From contig CBFHTO010000001.1 in the NCBI GenBank assembly GCA_965658765.1, positions 1 through 64,000 of the forward strand: 64,000 nucleotides of DNA, in the 5' to 3' direction. The position numbers and the translations under genes are program-made. This document shows, one piece after another, positions 54,658 to 62,003 of the stretch; the first letter of the stretch is position 1, and every line of letters starts with the position of its first letter. The DNA is from Glaciecola sp965658765 (GTDB taxonomy: Bacteria; Pseudomonadota; Gammaproteobacteria; Enterobacterales; Alteromonadaceae). The notes under the pieces are model-generated. The model saw only the letters and a program-made list of their open reading frames with translations. It searched no databases and was not told where the DNA came from.

Positions 54658-55431
54658 TGATATCACTCTCAAAAATTTATTCAATGTATTTATAATCCCT
54701 GTTTTTTCAGGGATTTGCAGCTCATAATGGTCAAGCTTTCAGGAGCACTGAATGCGTCATAAAACCAACTGAGTTGTGGCAATTTTTAAGATGTGATGCA
54801 AAGTTCCCGCCATAATCGAATTGATAGCATGTTCAAGTTTGTAATAAACTGATTATCAATGAATTAAAGATATTGAATGGGAGGAATATAAATACTTATT
54901 ACAAGGTGAAGGAAAGAACTTGCCTATTTAGAAACGAGTGAGCGCACTTACCTCCATAATTTCCATTTAGCTAGCACCATTACTCGGCTTCTTCATCAAC
55001 AAATAACATATTAATAGTCTCCATGTTATATGTAATAAGTGAGTGAGTGGCTGATTTTATTCGTTTTTTTTAAGTTGCACTTTTTTCTATATTTCACTGC
55101 TTTCTTCTTCTAAACATTGTCACATTTTCACATTTTCACCTTCTAGAATAACTAAAAATAGACGATTTTCAGATAAATAGTGATCACCTTCTGATGCATT
55201 GTCTACAGCAGTATCTTAATTGTACAACATATATCTGAACATTAGGTTTAGCATAGTAGCGATTAGGAGTTACACGACATCCCAAATTTGAACGGCTCCT
55301 GTGGGTCAACTTGCCTGTCAATTGGCGACAGTGCGTTGACCTATTTTATCTTCATTCAAATCTGGGCATGCTTATGCAAATAAACAAAGGAATCTTCACT
55401 TGAATGACTGAGATTGAAATGACAGTTGTCT
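54658..55431. other. 774-bp gene-free stretch upstream of the giant surface protein
   Basis: No supported gene. AT-rich, with an 8-bp hairpin (AATCCCTG/CAGGGATT, 54694-54715) in the presumed 5' leader of the surface-protein gene, a short direct repeat (CACATTTT twice near 55122-55135), and the nested inverted repeats at 55281-55366. The surface-protein promoter must lie here but no clear -35/-10 pair was fixed. Confidence 0.5.
55281..55366. repeat. Nested inverted-repeat structure
   Basis: Three concentric stems are visible: CCCAAATTTGAA (55281-55292) with TTCAAATCTGGG (55355-55366), one mismatch; GGTCAAC (55304-55310) with GTTGACC (55335-55341), perfect; CTGTC (55315-55319) with GACAG (55327-55331), perfect, around AATTGGC. 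It lies 65 bases beyond the antitoxin stop. It could be a folded RNA, a mobile-element end or a recombination site. Confidence 0.55.
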
Positions 55432-55764
55432 TTAAACTAGATCATCAATATCTACATTTAAGACAGATGCCAAGGCCTTCCATGTTTCAATAGAGCCTTT
55501 TTGTTTTCCTTTCTCAAGCTCTGCAATAGTTGCTTGAGTCAGTCCAATTTTTTGTGCAATTTGTACTTGAGTAAAACCTCTGAATTCGCGATATACACGC
55601 AAAGGGCTTTCACCTTCAATCAAACGTTCAACCAACTCGACTGGAAATTTTTCTTCATTGCCTGACTTAGCCTCGTCGAAAGCAAGAACATCTAGTATAT
55701 CTTCGAAGTCCTTAGGCGATATTGCTATTCTGCCGTCACTTAATTTTTCATGTTCAATATTCAT
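55432..55764 (-). CDS. XRE-family antitoxin
   Basis: A 110-residue antitoxin. The N-terminal half (about 1-55) is acidic and would neutralise the toxin. The C-terminal half is a Cro/C1-type HTH: YREFRGFTQVQIAQKIGLTQATIAELEKGKQKGSIETWKALASVL. GGTGGGGTAAT precedes the ATG. It begins 12 bases after the toxin gene, toxin first, as in HigBA-type and some RelE pairs. It probably represses the operon by binding the palindrome upstream of the toxin. Confidence 0.9.
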   Translation of the reverse strand: MNIEHEKLSDGRIAISPKDFEDILDVLAFDEAKSGNEEKFPVELVERLIEGESPLRVYREFRGFTQVQIAQKIGLTQATIAELEKGKQKGSIETWKALASVLNVDIDDLV

Positions 55765-55776
55765 ATTACCCCACCT

Positions 55777-56004
55777 CTAATAGATGTTACCTCTATAACC
55801 CGCCTGCAAAACGATTATTCCGTCTACTATCTCAAAGATTGCTCTCATGTTGCCAACTCGAAGTCGATACCCGTTTCGTCCTTGGAGATTTTTGACATCT
55901 CCTTTTCCAGAAACTTCATATTCCTTTAAAGCATCAAGCAGACGCAAAGCATCTTGCTTTTGCATCTTTCTTAGTTGTTTTTGGGCAGTTTTAGAGACCT
56001 TCAT
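55777..56004 (-). CDS. RelE/ParE-family toxin
   Basis: A 75-residue toxin of the RelE superfamily, probably a ribosome-dependent mRNA interferase. KVSKTAQKQLRKMQKQDALRLLDAL, VKNLQGRNGYRLRVGNMRAIFEI and the C-terminal QAGYRGNIY agree with the fold; the Arg-Leu-Arg-Val-Gly-Asn-Met-Arg strand is the expected catalytic face. No ribosome site precedes the ATG (GCCAGTATG), and the promoter lies so near that the transcript may be leaderless. It forms an operon with the downstream antitoxin. Confidence 0.9.
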   Translation of the reverse strand: MKVSKTAQKQLRKMQKQDALRLLDALKEYEVSGKGDVKNLQGRNGYRLRVGNMRAIFEIVDGIIVLQAGYRGNIY

Positions 56005-56010
56005 ACTGGC

Positions 56011-56039
56011 AATATAGCTTTAAACTATATAGTTTTCAA
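56011..56039 (-). promoter_or_regulatory. Toxin-antitoxin promoter with palindromic operator
   Basis: On the minus strand TTGAAA (56034-56039) and TATATT (56011-56016) are separated by exactly 17 bases. The perfect palindrome AAACTATATAGTTT (56022-56035) fills the spacer and touches the -35, a natural antitoxin operator. The predicted start of transcription falls at or next to the toxin ATG (56004). Confidence 0.7.
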
Positions 56040-56229
56040 CTATTATTTGCTTTATAGAATATGTTTATAGAGAGCGCCATTCGGCTGCTGGTGGATGTCA
56101 ACTGTCAGTCAAGAAAGCCCTTATCAATGTCGCCTTCTCGCCCATAGTTATAAGTCAAAGTCAGTCGATAAAATAACTGTTGGTCGATATTGGCTGATCT
56201 TCAGTTTTTAGTTTTCCCTCTAAACACTG

Positions 56230-56688
56230 TCACATTCTCGTTTTCCACAATGCCAGCCCAGTGGAGCGAAGGTAAATCTGCTCTGAGATATGGCGTATCA
56301 CGTCTGCGCGAGACGGACAGGTCCGTGTTAGCGCCCCTTTATCCCGTAGATTGCGTATCTGATTGGCAAGCCCAAGCGAATCCGCGATCCTCTGTAAGTC
56401 GCTATTGAAAGCTTCCCCACTTAAAACATCGACTTTGTAGTTCTGGCTCATGGACTTCTCTAGCACGACAGAGTCAGAGCAGCGCCTTAACCTTGCTATC
56501 TCCTGCACATCATCTGCCTGTCGCGCCGCTTCAAGTCGCCGCTCAAGCAACTTTTGCATCGGCAGCATCAGGTCGCTTAGCAATTTAAAAGCATCAATGG
56601 TGATTTCAGGGCATAACCAATGGGTGTTGCCTGCATCGATTTTTTCAGACTCAGAGTCTAAAAAGTAAAACCGCTCACCGTCTCTGGC
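56230..56688 (-). pseudogene. Broken open frame, remnant of an unrecognised gene
   Basis: The frame is open from after a stop codon at 56689-56691 to a stop at 56230, about 152 residues, but its 5' part has no convincing start (a TTG at 56583 lies inside), and it reads like the middle and end of a larger protein: ERFYFLDSESEKIDAGNTHWLCPE, then an Arg/Ala-rich helix (LERRLEAARQADDVQEIARLRR) and an ending LRSTGLALWKTRM. I cannot name the family; a faint look of a recombinase-type protein is only a guess. It sits between the toxin-antitoxin pair and roxA. Confidence 0.5.
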
Positions 56689-56706
56689 CTAGTTGAATCA
56701 TACTGT

Positions 56707-57900
56707 TTATACAAATTCGATGTGTCCATTGTTGGTCATCTCAGTGAAAATTCCAAGTAGAGCAAAGCGCTGTTCTTCAGTTATAAATTGAAGGTTTATC
56801 TCATGCCAAGTAAGCGTTTTCGTATCCAGTAGCTTTTGTATGTGCTGCTCAATACTTTGTTCAATTTGATAGTGTTCTCCGTCGATGAAGAAATCAAATA
56901 GCCCGGGTGAGAAACGAACTGCCCTATACACTGGTCGAATACCAGGAGACAAACAAATCGTCATATTCTGTTCACACATATGGCCGATTTCATCCACTAA
57001 ATATGGGGTCTCTGGACGAAAGTCAGGCAGATGCTGTCTCGAAAGAAATTGCATAATATTATTTTTTGCTTGCTCGGAGGATAACAGGGATTGCATAGAC
57101 TCAATCAATCTATTCAGCTCATTTTCACTAATTTGTGCGCTGCTCATTTCGTCAAAAGATTCTGTCTTCTCTTGTTTTTTAGCGGGCTTTCGATAATCAA
57201 TTAGGGCTTTATCAGAGTACCTTTTTGCAACACTAAGCAAGTGCTCACTTTCATCTAAAACGCCGTTGAGTAGCTCAATATTTAATGGCGCTCTAAATCC
57301 GACCGAATAATTTAAAGCGGGCTCAAGAGCAACGCCATTGTGGGGATGGCCCGGAGGAATATAGATAAGATCTCCCGCTTGTAATATTTCATCAATCACA
57401 GAAGTAAAATTAGAGACTTGCTTTAATTTAGGATGAGGGGATATATTTCGTAACTTAGAGTCAGGCAAACCAACCTGCCAGCGTCGTGAACCTTTTCCTT
57501 GAACAATAAATACATCGTACTGGTCTATGTGTGGTCCGACTCCTGCACCTTCAACAGAGTAACTTACCATTACATCATCCATACGCCAATTTGGTATAAA
57601 GCTAAACGCTTCACTTAGTTTGTTCAGCTCTTGAATAAAGCGGTCAACCCCTTGAACCAATAAAGTATATTGTCCATTACAAACTTCCGCAAAATCGTCG
57701 ATTGGACCTGAGGTGACTGTCCAAGTACCCTTGTTTTGGGATATAACGCGGCTGTCTACCTCACTCTCTTGGGCTAAGCCCGCTAAGTCATGCTCGTCTA
57801 GGGGATCTTCAAAAGCCTCAAAAAAGTTTCGTATTACACATGGCTTTTTTTGCCAATACACAGTTAAGAAAGCCGTTATGTCAAATGGTTGTTTGGTCAT
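56707..57900 (-). CDS. roxA: 50S ribosomal protein L16 3-hydroxylase RoxA-like (JmjC cupin)
   Basis: A roughly 397-residue 2-oxoglutarate/Fe(II) oxygenase of the RoxA (YcfD) family, which hydroxylates an arginine in ribosomal protein L16. The N-terminus (FLTVYWQKKPCVIRNFF, then EHDLAGLAQESEVDSRVI), the iron ligands HxD in GPHIDQYDVF and the distal His in IPPGHPHNG, plus NYSVGFRAP, match E. coli YcfD (373) closely. The frame is open 28 codons further, but MTKQPFDITAFL at 57900 fits the family. Divergent from arfB with 98 bases between the starts. A 3' extension accounts for the extra length. Confidence 0.92.
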   Translation of the reverse strand: MTKQPFDITAFLTVYWQKKPCVIRNFFEAFEDPLDEHDLAGLAQESEVDSRVISQNKGTWTVTSGPIDDFAEVCNGQYTLLVQGVDRFIQELNKLSEAFSFIPNWRMDDVMVSYSVEGAGVGPHIDQYDVFIVQGKGSRRWQVGLPDSKLRNISPHPKLKQVSNFTSVIDEILQAGDLIYIPPGHPHNGVALEPALNYSVGFRAPLNIELLNGVLDESEHLLSVAKRYSDKALIDYRKPAKKQEKTESFDEMSSAQISENELNRLIESMQSLLSSEQAKNNIMQFLSRQHLPDFRPETPYLVDEIGHMCEQNMTICLSPGIRPVYRAVRFSPGLFDFFIDGEHYQIEQSIEQHIQKLLDTKTLTWHEINLQFITEEQRFALLGIFTEMTNNGHIEFV

Positions 57901-57998
57901 TTTCAATGGATTTTTGTGCGAACAATTCATACCAATGTTACCATGATTACCCACGAGAGAAATACTCAGTGAAGGCCTAACCAAACTTTGGAAGTGAC

Positions 57999-58412
57999 AT
58001 GTTAGTAATTAACAAAGACCTAAGCATTGCCCTAAATGAAATTGAGTTGAGTGCCATACGCGCGATGGGTAGTGGTGGTCAGAATGTTAATAAGGTCTCA
58101 AGTGCGATTCATCTTAGGTTCAACATCCACCAATCTTCACTACCTGAGATTTATAAACAAAGGTTGCTGTCGCTCAAAGATTCGCGTTTAACAAAAGATG
58201 GGGAGCTGGTGATAAAAGCGCAACAACACAGGACACAAGAAAAGAATAAAGAAGCCGCGCTGGCGCGTCTATCCGAATTAATACATAGTATTACGGTCGA
58301 GAAAAAAGCAAGAAAAAAAACAAGGCCTAGTTACAGCGCCAAGAAAAAGCGTGTCGATAACAAAAAGAGAACCGGATTAAAAAAAGCGCTGAGAGGTAAA
58401 GTTATAGATTAA
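57999..58412 (+). CDS. arfB: Alternative ribosome-rescue factor ArfB
   Basis: A 137-residue class I release-factor-like hydrolase (YaeJ) that frees stalled ribosomes. The catalytic GGQ motif is in IRAMGSGGQNVNKVSSAIHLRF, and the basic C-terminal tail (KKTRPSYSAKKKRVDNKKRTGLKKALRGK) is the segment that enters the empty mRNA channel. Length matches E. coli ArfB (140). TTTGGAAGTGAC precedes the ATG. Its stop overlaps the stop of the convergent BLUF gene by four bases. Confidence 0.96.
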   Translation: MLVINKDLSIALNEIELSAIRAMGSGGQNVNKVSSAIHLRFNIHQSSLPEIYKQRLLSLKDSRLTKDGELVIKAQQHRTQEKNKEAALARLSELIHSITVEKKARKKTRPSYSAKKKRVDNKKRTGLKKALRGKVID

Positions 58413-58861
58413 CCTGCTCTTTGCCCAAGGTTTTTCTCGTGATCGTCCAACAAGGATTCAAGACTGGACACTAAAGCCTTACCCGCATCATACATCTTAA
58501 GACGATCTTTCGACTTCATAACACCTTCGATATCAATGTCTAAGTCTTCATGCTTGCCAACATATACCATATTCCAGTCACGAAAGACTCGTTCGTTAGC
58601 TTGCTCGAAACGCAGAACGTTGATGTCGGTATGGCGAGTATCCTGTTGTATCGCATCAAAAACCTGCTCCAAGGCTTGTTCCGTGCCCTCAATTACTTGA
58701 CAAAACCAGTTCCCAGAGAACAAAAGGGCACCAGTTACCGCTCGTTTAGCGTTATTTCTTTGGGCAACTGCGATGATATTAGCTAACTGCTGCTCGAGCT
58801 TATTTGTGTCGCTGGATATTAAACTCTTACTTACATAGCTAAGGGTATAAAGGTCTGCCAT
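58409..58861 (-). CDS. BLUF domain blue-light sensor protein (second copy)
   Basis: A 150-residue BLUF photoreceptor, again without a fused output domain. TLSYVSKSL holds the photoactive Tyr, ALLFSGNWFCQVIEG the Gln and RDWNMVYVG the late Trp/Met. The short helical C-terminal tail (about 105-150, MKSKDRLKMYDAGKALVSSLESLLDD) would contact a partner. AAGGAG stands before the ATG. It is only distantly similar to the BLUF protein at the other end of the window, so the two are not recent duplicates. Confidence 0.9.
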   Translation of the reverse strand: MADLYTLSYVSKSLISSDTNKLEQQLANIIAVAQRNNAKRAVTGALLFSGNWFCQVIEGTEQALEQVFDAIQQDTRHTDINVLRFEQANERVFRDWNMVYVGKHEDLDIDIEGVMKSKDRLKMYDAGKALVSSLESLLDDHEKNLGQRAG

Positions 58862-59061
58862 TGTACACTCCTTAAGAATTGTTTCTTACTTTGAAAACAT
58901 TCATTCGGGGCAACAAAAACTGATAAAACAAGTCTGAGCCAAATAATTTACAAAATAACCAATTACTTTTCGCATAAAATACACTTTTCATTAACTTGAG
59001 CTATACTAGTATACTTTGTAAAAAATATATACTACTTTTGTGTGGCATCGATCTTTTGATG

Positions 59062-59403
59062 CTATGACGCAAACTCGTCGAAGGCGGCCAAGGCATCAGC
59101 CGCATACATTAGAGACGGACCTCCCCCCATATAAATTGCCATAGCTAGCGTTTCTTCAACCTCTTCGCGAGTCGCGCCGAGTTCCACTAGTGCTTTTGAG
59201 TGAAAGCCAATGCAACCATCGCACCTTGTTGCCACTCCGATGGCCAGCGCGATCAACTCTTTGGTCTTCTTGTCGAGAGCACCATCAGCCGTAGCAGCCT
59301 TAGCCATTGCTGAAAACCCTCGCATTGTGTCGCTTATGCTAGGTCTTAGATTTTTTAGGTTGTTTGAAAGGTTCTCAGTAATTTCTTTGTAGGATTTTGA
59401 CAT
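59062..59403 (-). CDS. AhpD-like carboxymuconolactone decarboxylase-family protein
   Basis: A 113-residue AhpD-fold protein with the redox motif CDGCIGFHSKAL (CxxC plus His), the family mark of alkylhydroperoxidase-like proteins. KKTKELIALAIGVATRCDGC is classic. Members act as small peroxidase or disulfide reductases, with substrates mostly unknown. AAGGGAG precedes the ATG. It is 51 bases after nagZ on the same strand, possibly co-transcribed. Confidence 0.93.
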   Translation of the reverse strand: MSKSYKEITENLSNNLKNLRPSISDTMRGFSAMAKAATADGALDKKTKELIALAIGVATRCDGCIGFHSKALVELGATREEVEETLAMAIYMGGGPSLMYAADALAAFDEFAS

Positions 59404-59454
59404 TTTGACTCCCTTAATTTTTTTCTTGTTGATGGTCTAACACGTGTGGCTTGC

Positions 59455-60510
59455 TCATCGAATATTCTGACTCACTAAAATCTGTTCTAAACGCGCCTCA
59501 CTTTCATCATACTCCACGCTCTTAGGGATGCGCATCGCGCCCTTTATCGCTTGGTTGATGCGCATTTCGCGCAGATGTTTGTTTTCATTGTCTAAGCCTT
59601 GAAGTATTTCCGGCATCGCAACTTGTAATTGTCTCATTTTCGTAATGTCACCGTCACATTGAAGCACGACGTCACAACCAGCAAGAAACGCTTGTTTTGC
59701 TCTGTCTTCTATAGTCCCGCAAAGCGCCTTCATATCTATATCATCGGTCATAACAAGCCCGGTAAAACCAAGCCGAGTACGGATGATTTCTGTCATTATA
59801 TCTGGGTTTAATGTGGCGGGGACATTCGGTGAAATTTGGTCATAAACGATATGCGCTGTCATCATCATTGCGCAATTATTCAATGCTTTAAAGGGAACAA
59901 AATCCCATTTATCGAGAGACAATAAACTTGCATCGATATGGGGCAGCTCAAAGTGACTGTCGCATGTCGCCCTCCCATGCCCAGGTGCATGCTTGATTAC
60001 CGCTTCAACACCCGCGTCGTGAAGTCCCGTTACAACCATTTTTGCAAGTTCTGTAACAGAATCAGGATCGTAACCATAAGCTCGGTCAGTTACTACAGGC
60101 GCAGCATCTGGCTGCGCAATATCGAGCATAGGTGCGCAGTTAACATTAATTCCTACTTCGCGTAAATCTCTACCTATTAATAAGTAATTTAAATACATTG
60201 CTTCGAGCGCGAGCCATTTATCTTTCTGATACAACTCAGCAAACACCGTCGGACTTGGTGGAACGCGCCAATGTTGTTGTGGCAATCTTGAAACTCGCCC
60301 TCCCTCTTGGTCAATTAGAACAAGCGCGCTTGGATTATCCACACACTGTCTAAACTCTTCTGTCAGTCGTAAAAGCTGTTTAGGAGAGTCGCAGTTTCGA
60401 GCAAATAATATCAAACCAAGTGGCTTTAATGCCTTAAACAACTCTTTTTCGTCAGCACTCAAAGTGCTTGAGCGGCTACCTAAAATAAGGGGAGTAGGAT
60501 ATTGATGCAA
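59455..60510 (-). CDS. nagZ: Beta-N-acetylhexosaminidase NagZ
   Basis: A 351-residue cytoplasmic GH3 enzyme that removes GlcNAc from anhydro-muropeptides in peptidoglycan recycling. LILFARNCDSPKQLLRLTEEFR, LVLIDQEGGRVSRLP, the general-acid His/Asp loop AVIKHAPGHGRATCDSHFELP and the nucleophile Asp in GLVMTDDIDMKAL are present. The usual KHFPGHG reads KHAPGHG here. The start is TTG with AGGAG in front. It lies 85 bases after anmK, the next enzyme of the same recycling route. Confidence 0.95.
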   Translation of the reverse strand: MHQYPTPLILGSRSSTLSADEKELFKALKPLGLILFARNCDSPKQLLRLTEEFRQCVDNPSALVLIDQEGGRVSRLPQQHWRVPPSPTVFAELYQKDKWLALEAMYLNYLLIGRDLREVGINVNCAPMLDIAQPDAAPVVTDRAYGYDPDSVTELAKMVVTGLHDAGVEAVIKHAPGHGRATCDSHFELPHIDASLLSLDKWDFVPFKALNNCAMMMTAHIVYDQISPNVPATLNPDIMTEIIRTRLGFTGLVMTDDIDMKALCGTIEDRAKQAFLAGCDVVLQCDGDITKMRQLQVAMPEILQGLDNENKHLREMRINQAIKGAMRIPKSVEYDESEARLEQILVSQNIR

Positions 60511-60595
60511 AAAAGCTCCTATCGATAATGTGTTAATTATTCAAATATCTAAAAGCGCATACTAAGACAAATAGTCAAACGTCAGCAATAAAAAC

Positions 60596-61852
60596 TCAAT
60601 TTGGAAGACTGATCTTTCCCATTCTTATTCCACTCGTCGAGCTTTGTTTTTCCCTACGCTTGCTCTTTTTCTTGTTACTGTCATTGGACTGGCTAAGCTG
60701 TCTTTTTTCAGATAGCTTGCTTTCTCCCGCCACGCACTCATTTGCGAGTAACGCAAATAGCATCGCCTCTTTTGCATCAGGATCAATCCCCAAGGCCTGT
60801 GTGCTACGCCATACTACATCAGATGACTTTTCTCTAAGCATTTTCATTAATAATGGATTATGCGCACCGCCTCCACTCACGTAAACGCACAAGCCTGATT
60901 TTGGTATATTCATCTTTTCGAAGCCCAAATAAATACAGTCTGCTGAAAACTGACACAATGTGGCTAAAATATCACAATGATTTAGTGAATTTAATTCTGC
61001 ACTCTGGATGCAATCATTTAAAAACATAAGATTAAAGACTTCTGGGCCAGTGGTCTTTGGGAAAGCTTGATGCAAAAAATCGGACTCATGTAAAGCGCTC
61101 AATAGAGCTTGGCACACTGAACCTTGCTCGGCTAGCTTGGCGTCTTTATCGTATGAATGGCCAACAAAGTATTTATTCACATAAGCATCCATCATTGTAT
61201 TGCCCGGGCCAACATCTGAACACATTACACTTTCAATATCTGATGATTTTGGTAGATAGGTAAAATTAGCAATACCACCGATATTTAGCATAACTCTATT
61301 CTCTGTTGCGCTATTGTAGAGTAGGTGCTCTCCATACATCACCAAAGGCGCACCTTCTCCTCCGGCAGCGATATGTTTTTGCCTAAAATCGCTTACTGTA
61401 ATAATCCCGGTTGAGTACGCTAAGTGATCTCCATCACCGATTTGAAGAGTCGCATTAGGCATGCCTGATTGCTTATGTTGACTTTGCGGGCAGTGGTATA
61501 CCGTTTGCCCGTGACTTGCAATCAAGTCAATATCGGAAGAAGTTAAGCCCCACTTTCCCAGGCATATATTTACTTTATGGGCATGATTGAGAGCAATCCA
61601 CGGATTGAGCATACATAGCTTTTCAATGCTACCTGTGGGCTTGGCAAACACTTCTTTGACTTTTTGCTGGTAAGTGGCCTCGTATTCGAGCGTCTCAAAA
61701 TTCAATAAAGAAATACGTGTATCAGGCCCATGTCCTGTTACCTCGCAAAGTGCTACGTCCAGACCATCAAGCGAAGTACCGCTCATCAATCCAATGATAA
61801 TGCGAGTAGGCTTTTGTGCTATTTGATAAAGCTTATGAATGTCATGATTCAT
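60596..61852 (-). CDS. anmK: Anhydro-N-acetylmuramic acid kinase AnmK
   Basis: A 418-residue kinase that opens and phosphorylates 1,6-anhydro-MurNAc to MurNAc-6-phosphate. GLMSGTSLDGLDVAL (nucleotide-binding), SHGQTVYHCP, GDGDHLA and VYVSGGGAHNPLLMKML identify it. The last about 40 residues (LSEKRQLSQSNDSNKKKSKRREKQSS...) are a charged extension beyond the E. coli enzyme (369). It precedes nagZ on the same strand, and both belong to peptidoglycan recycling. Confidence 0.94.
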   Translation of the reverse strand: MNHDIHKLYQIAQKPTRIIIGLMSGTSLDGLDVALCEVTGHGPDTRISLLNFETLEYEATYQQKVKEVFAKPTGSIEKLCMLNPWIALNHAHKVNICLGKWGLTSSDIDLIASHGQTVYHCPQSQHKQSGMPNATLQIGDGDHLAYSTGIITVSDFRQKHIAAGGEGAPLVMYGEHLLYNSATENRVMLNIGGIANFTYLPKSSDIESVMCSDVGPGNTMMDAYVNKYFVGHSYDKDAKLAEQGSVCQALLSALHESDFLHQAFPKTTGPEVFNLMFLNDCIQSAELNSLNHCDILATLCQFSADCIYLGFEKMNIPKSGLCVYVSGGGAHNPLLMKMLREKSSDVVWRSTQALGIDPDAKEAMLFALLANECVAGESKLSEKRQLSQSNDSNKKKSKRREKQSSTSGIRMGKISLPN

Positions 61853-61952
61853 GCAAATGAGGCAAGGTCTTTAATTATGTTAAGTAGTATGACAAATAAT
61901 TGCGGAGCACACTAGATGCATTAGGGTCTTTTAGACCCTAGACTGAGCGCAC

Positions 61953-61985
61953 AAAAAAACCCAAGAGGTTTTCACCGTCTTGGGC
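61953..61985 (-). terminator. Intrinsic terminator of the S9 peptidase gene
   Basis: On the minus strand CCCAAGA and TCTTGGG close a loop and are followed directly by seven T residues, 19 bases after the peptidase stop. A second small hairpin (TAGGGTCT/AGACCCTA, 61922-61940) follows just beyond and may assist. Confidence 0.85.
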
Positions 61986-62003
61986 TTATGATTTCAGCAA
62001 AAG

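Noticed and set aside
55281..55366. Integron attC site beside the toxin-antitoxin pair
   Set aside because: The GGTCAAC/GTTGACC pair does not match the RYYYAAC/GTTRRRY core sites and there is no integrase or cassette array.
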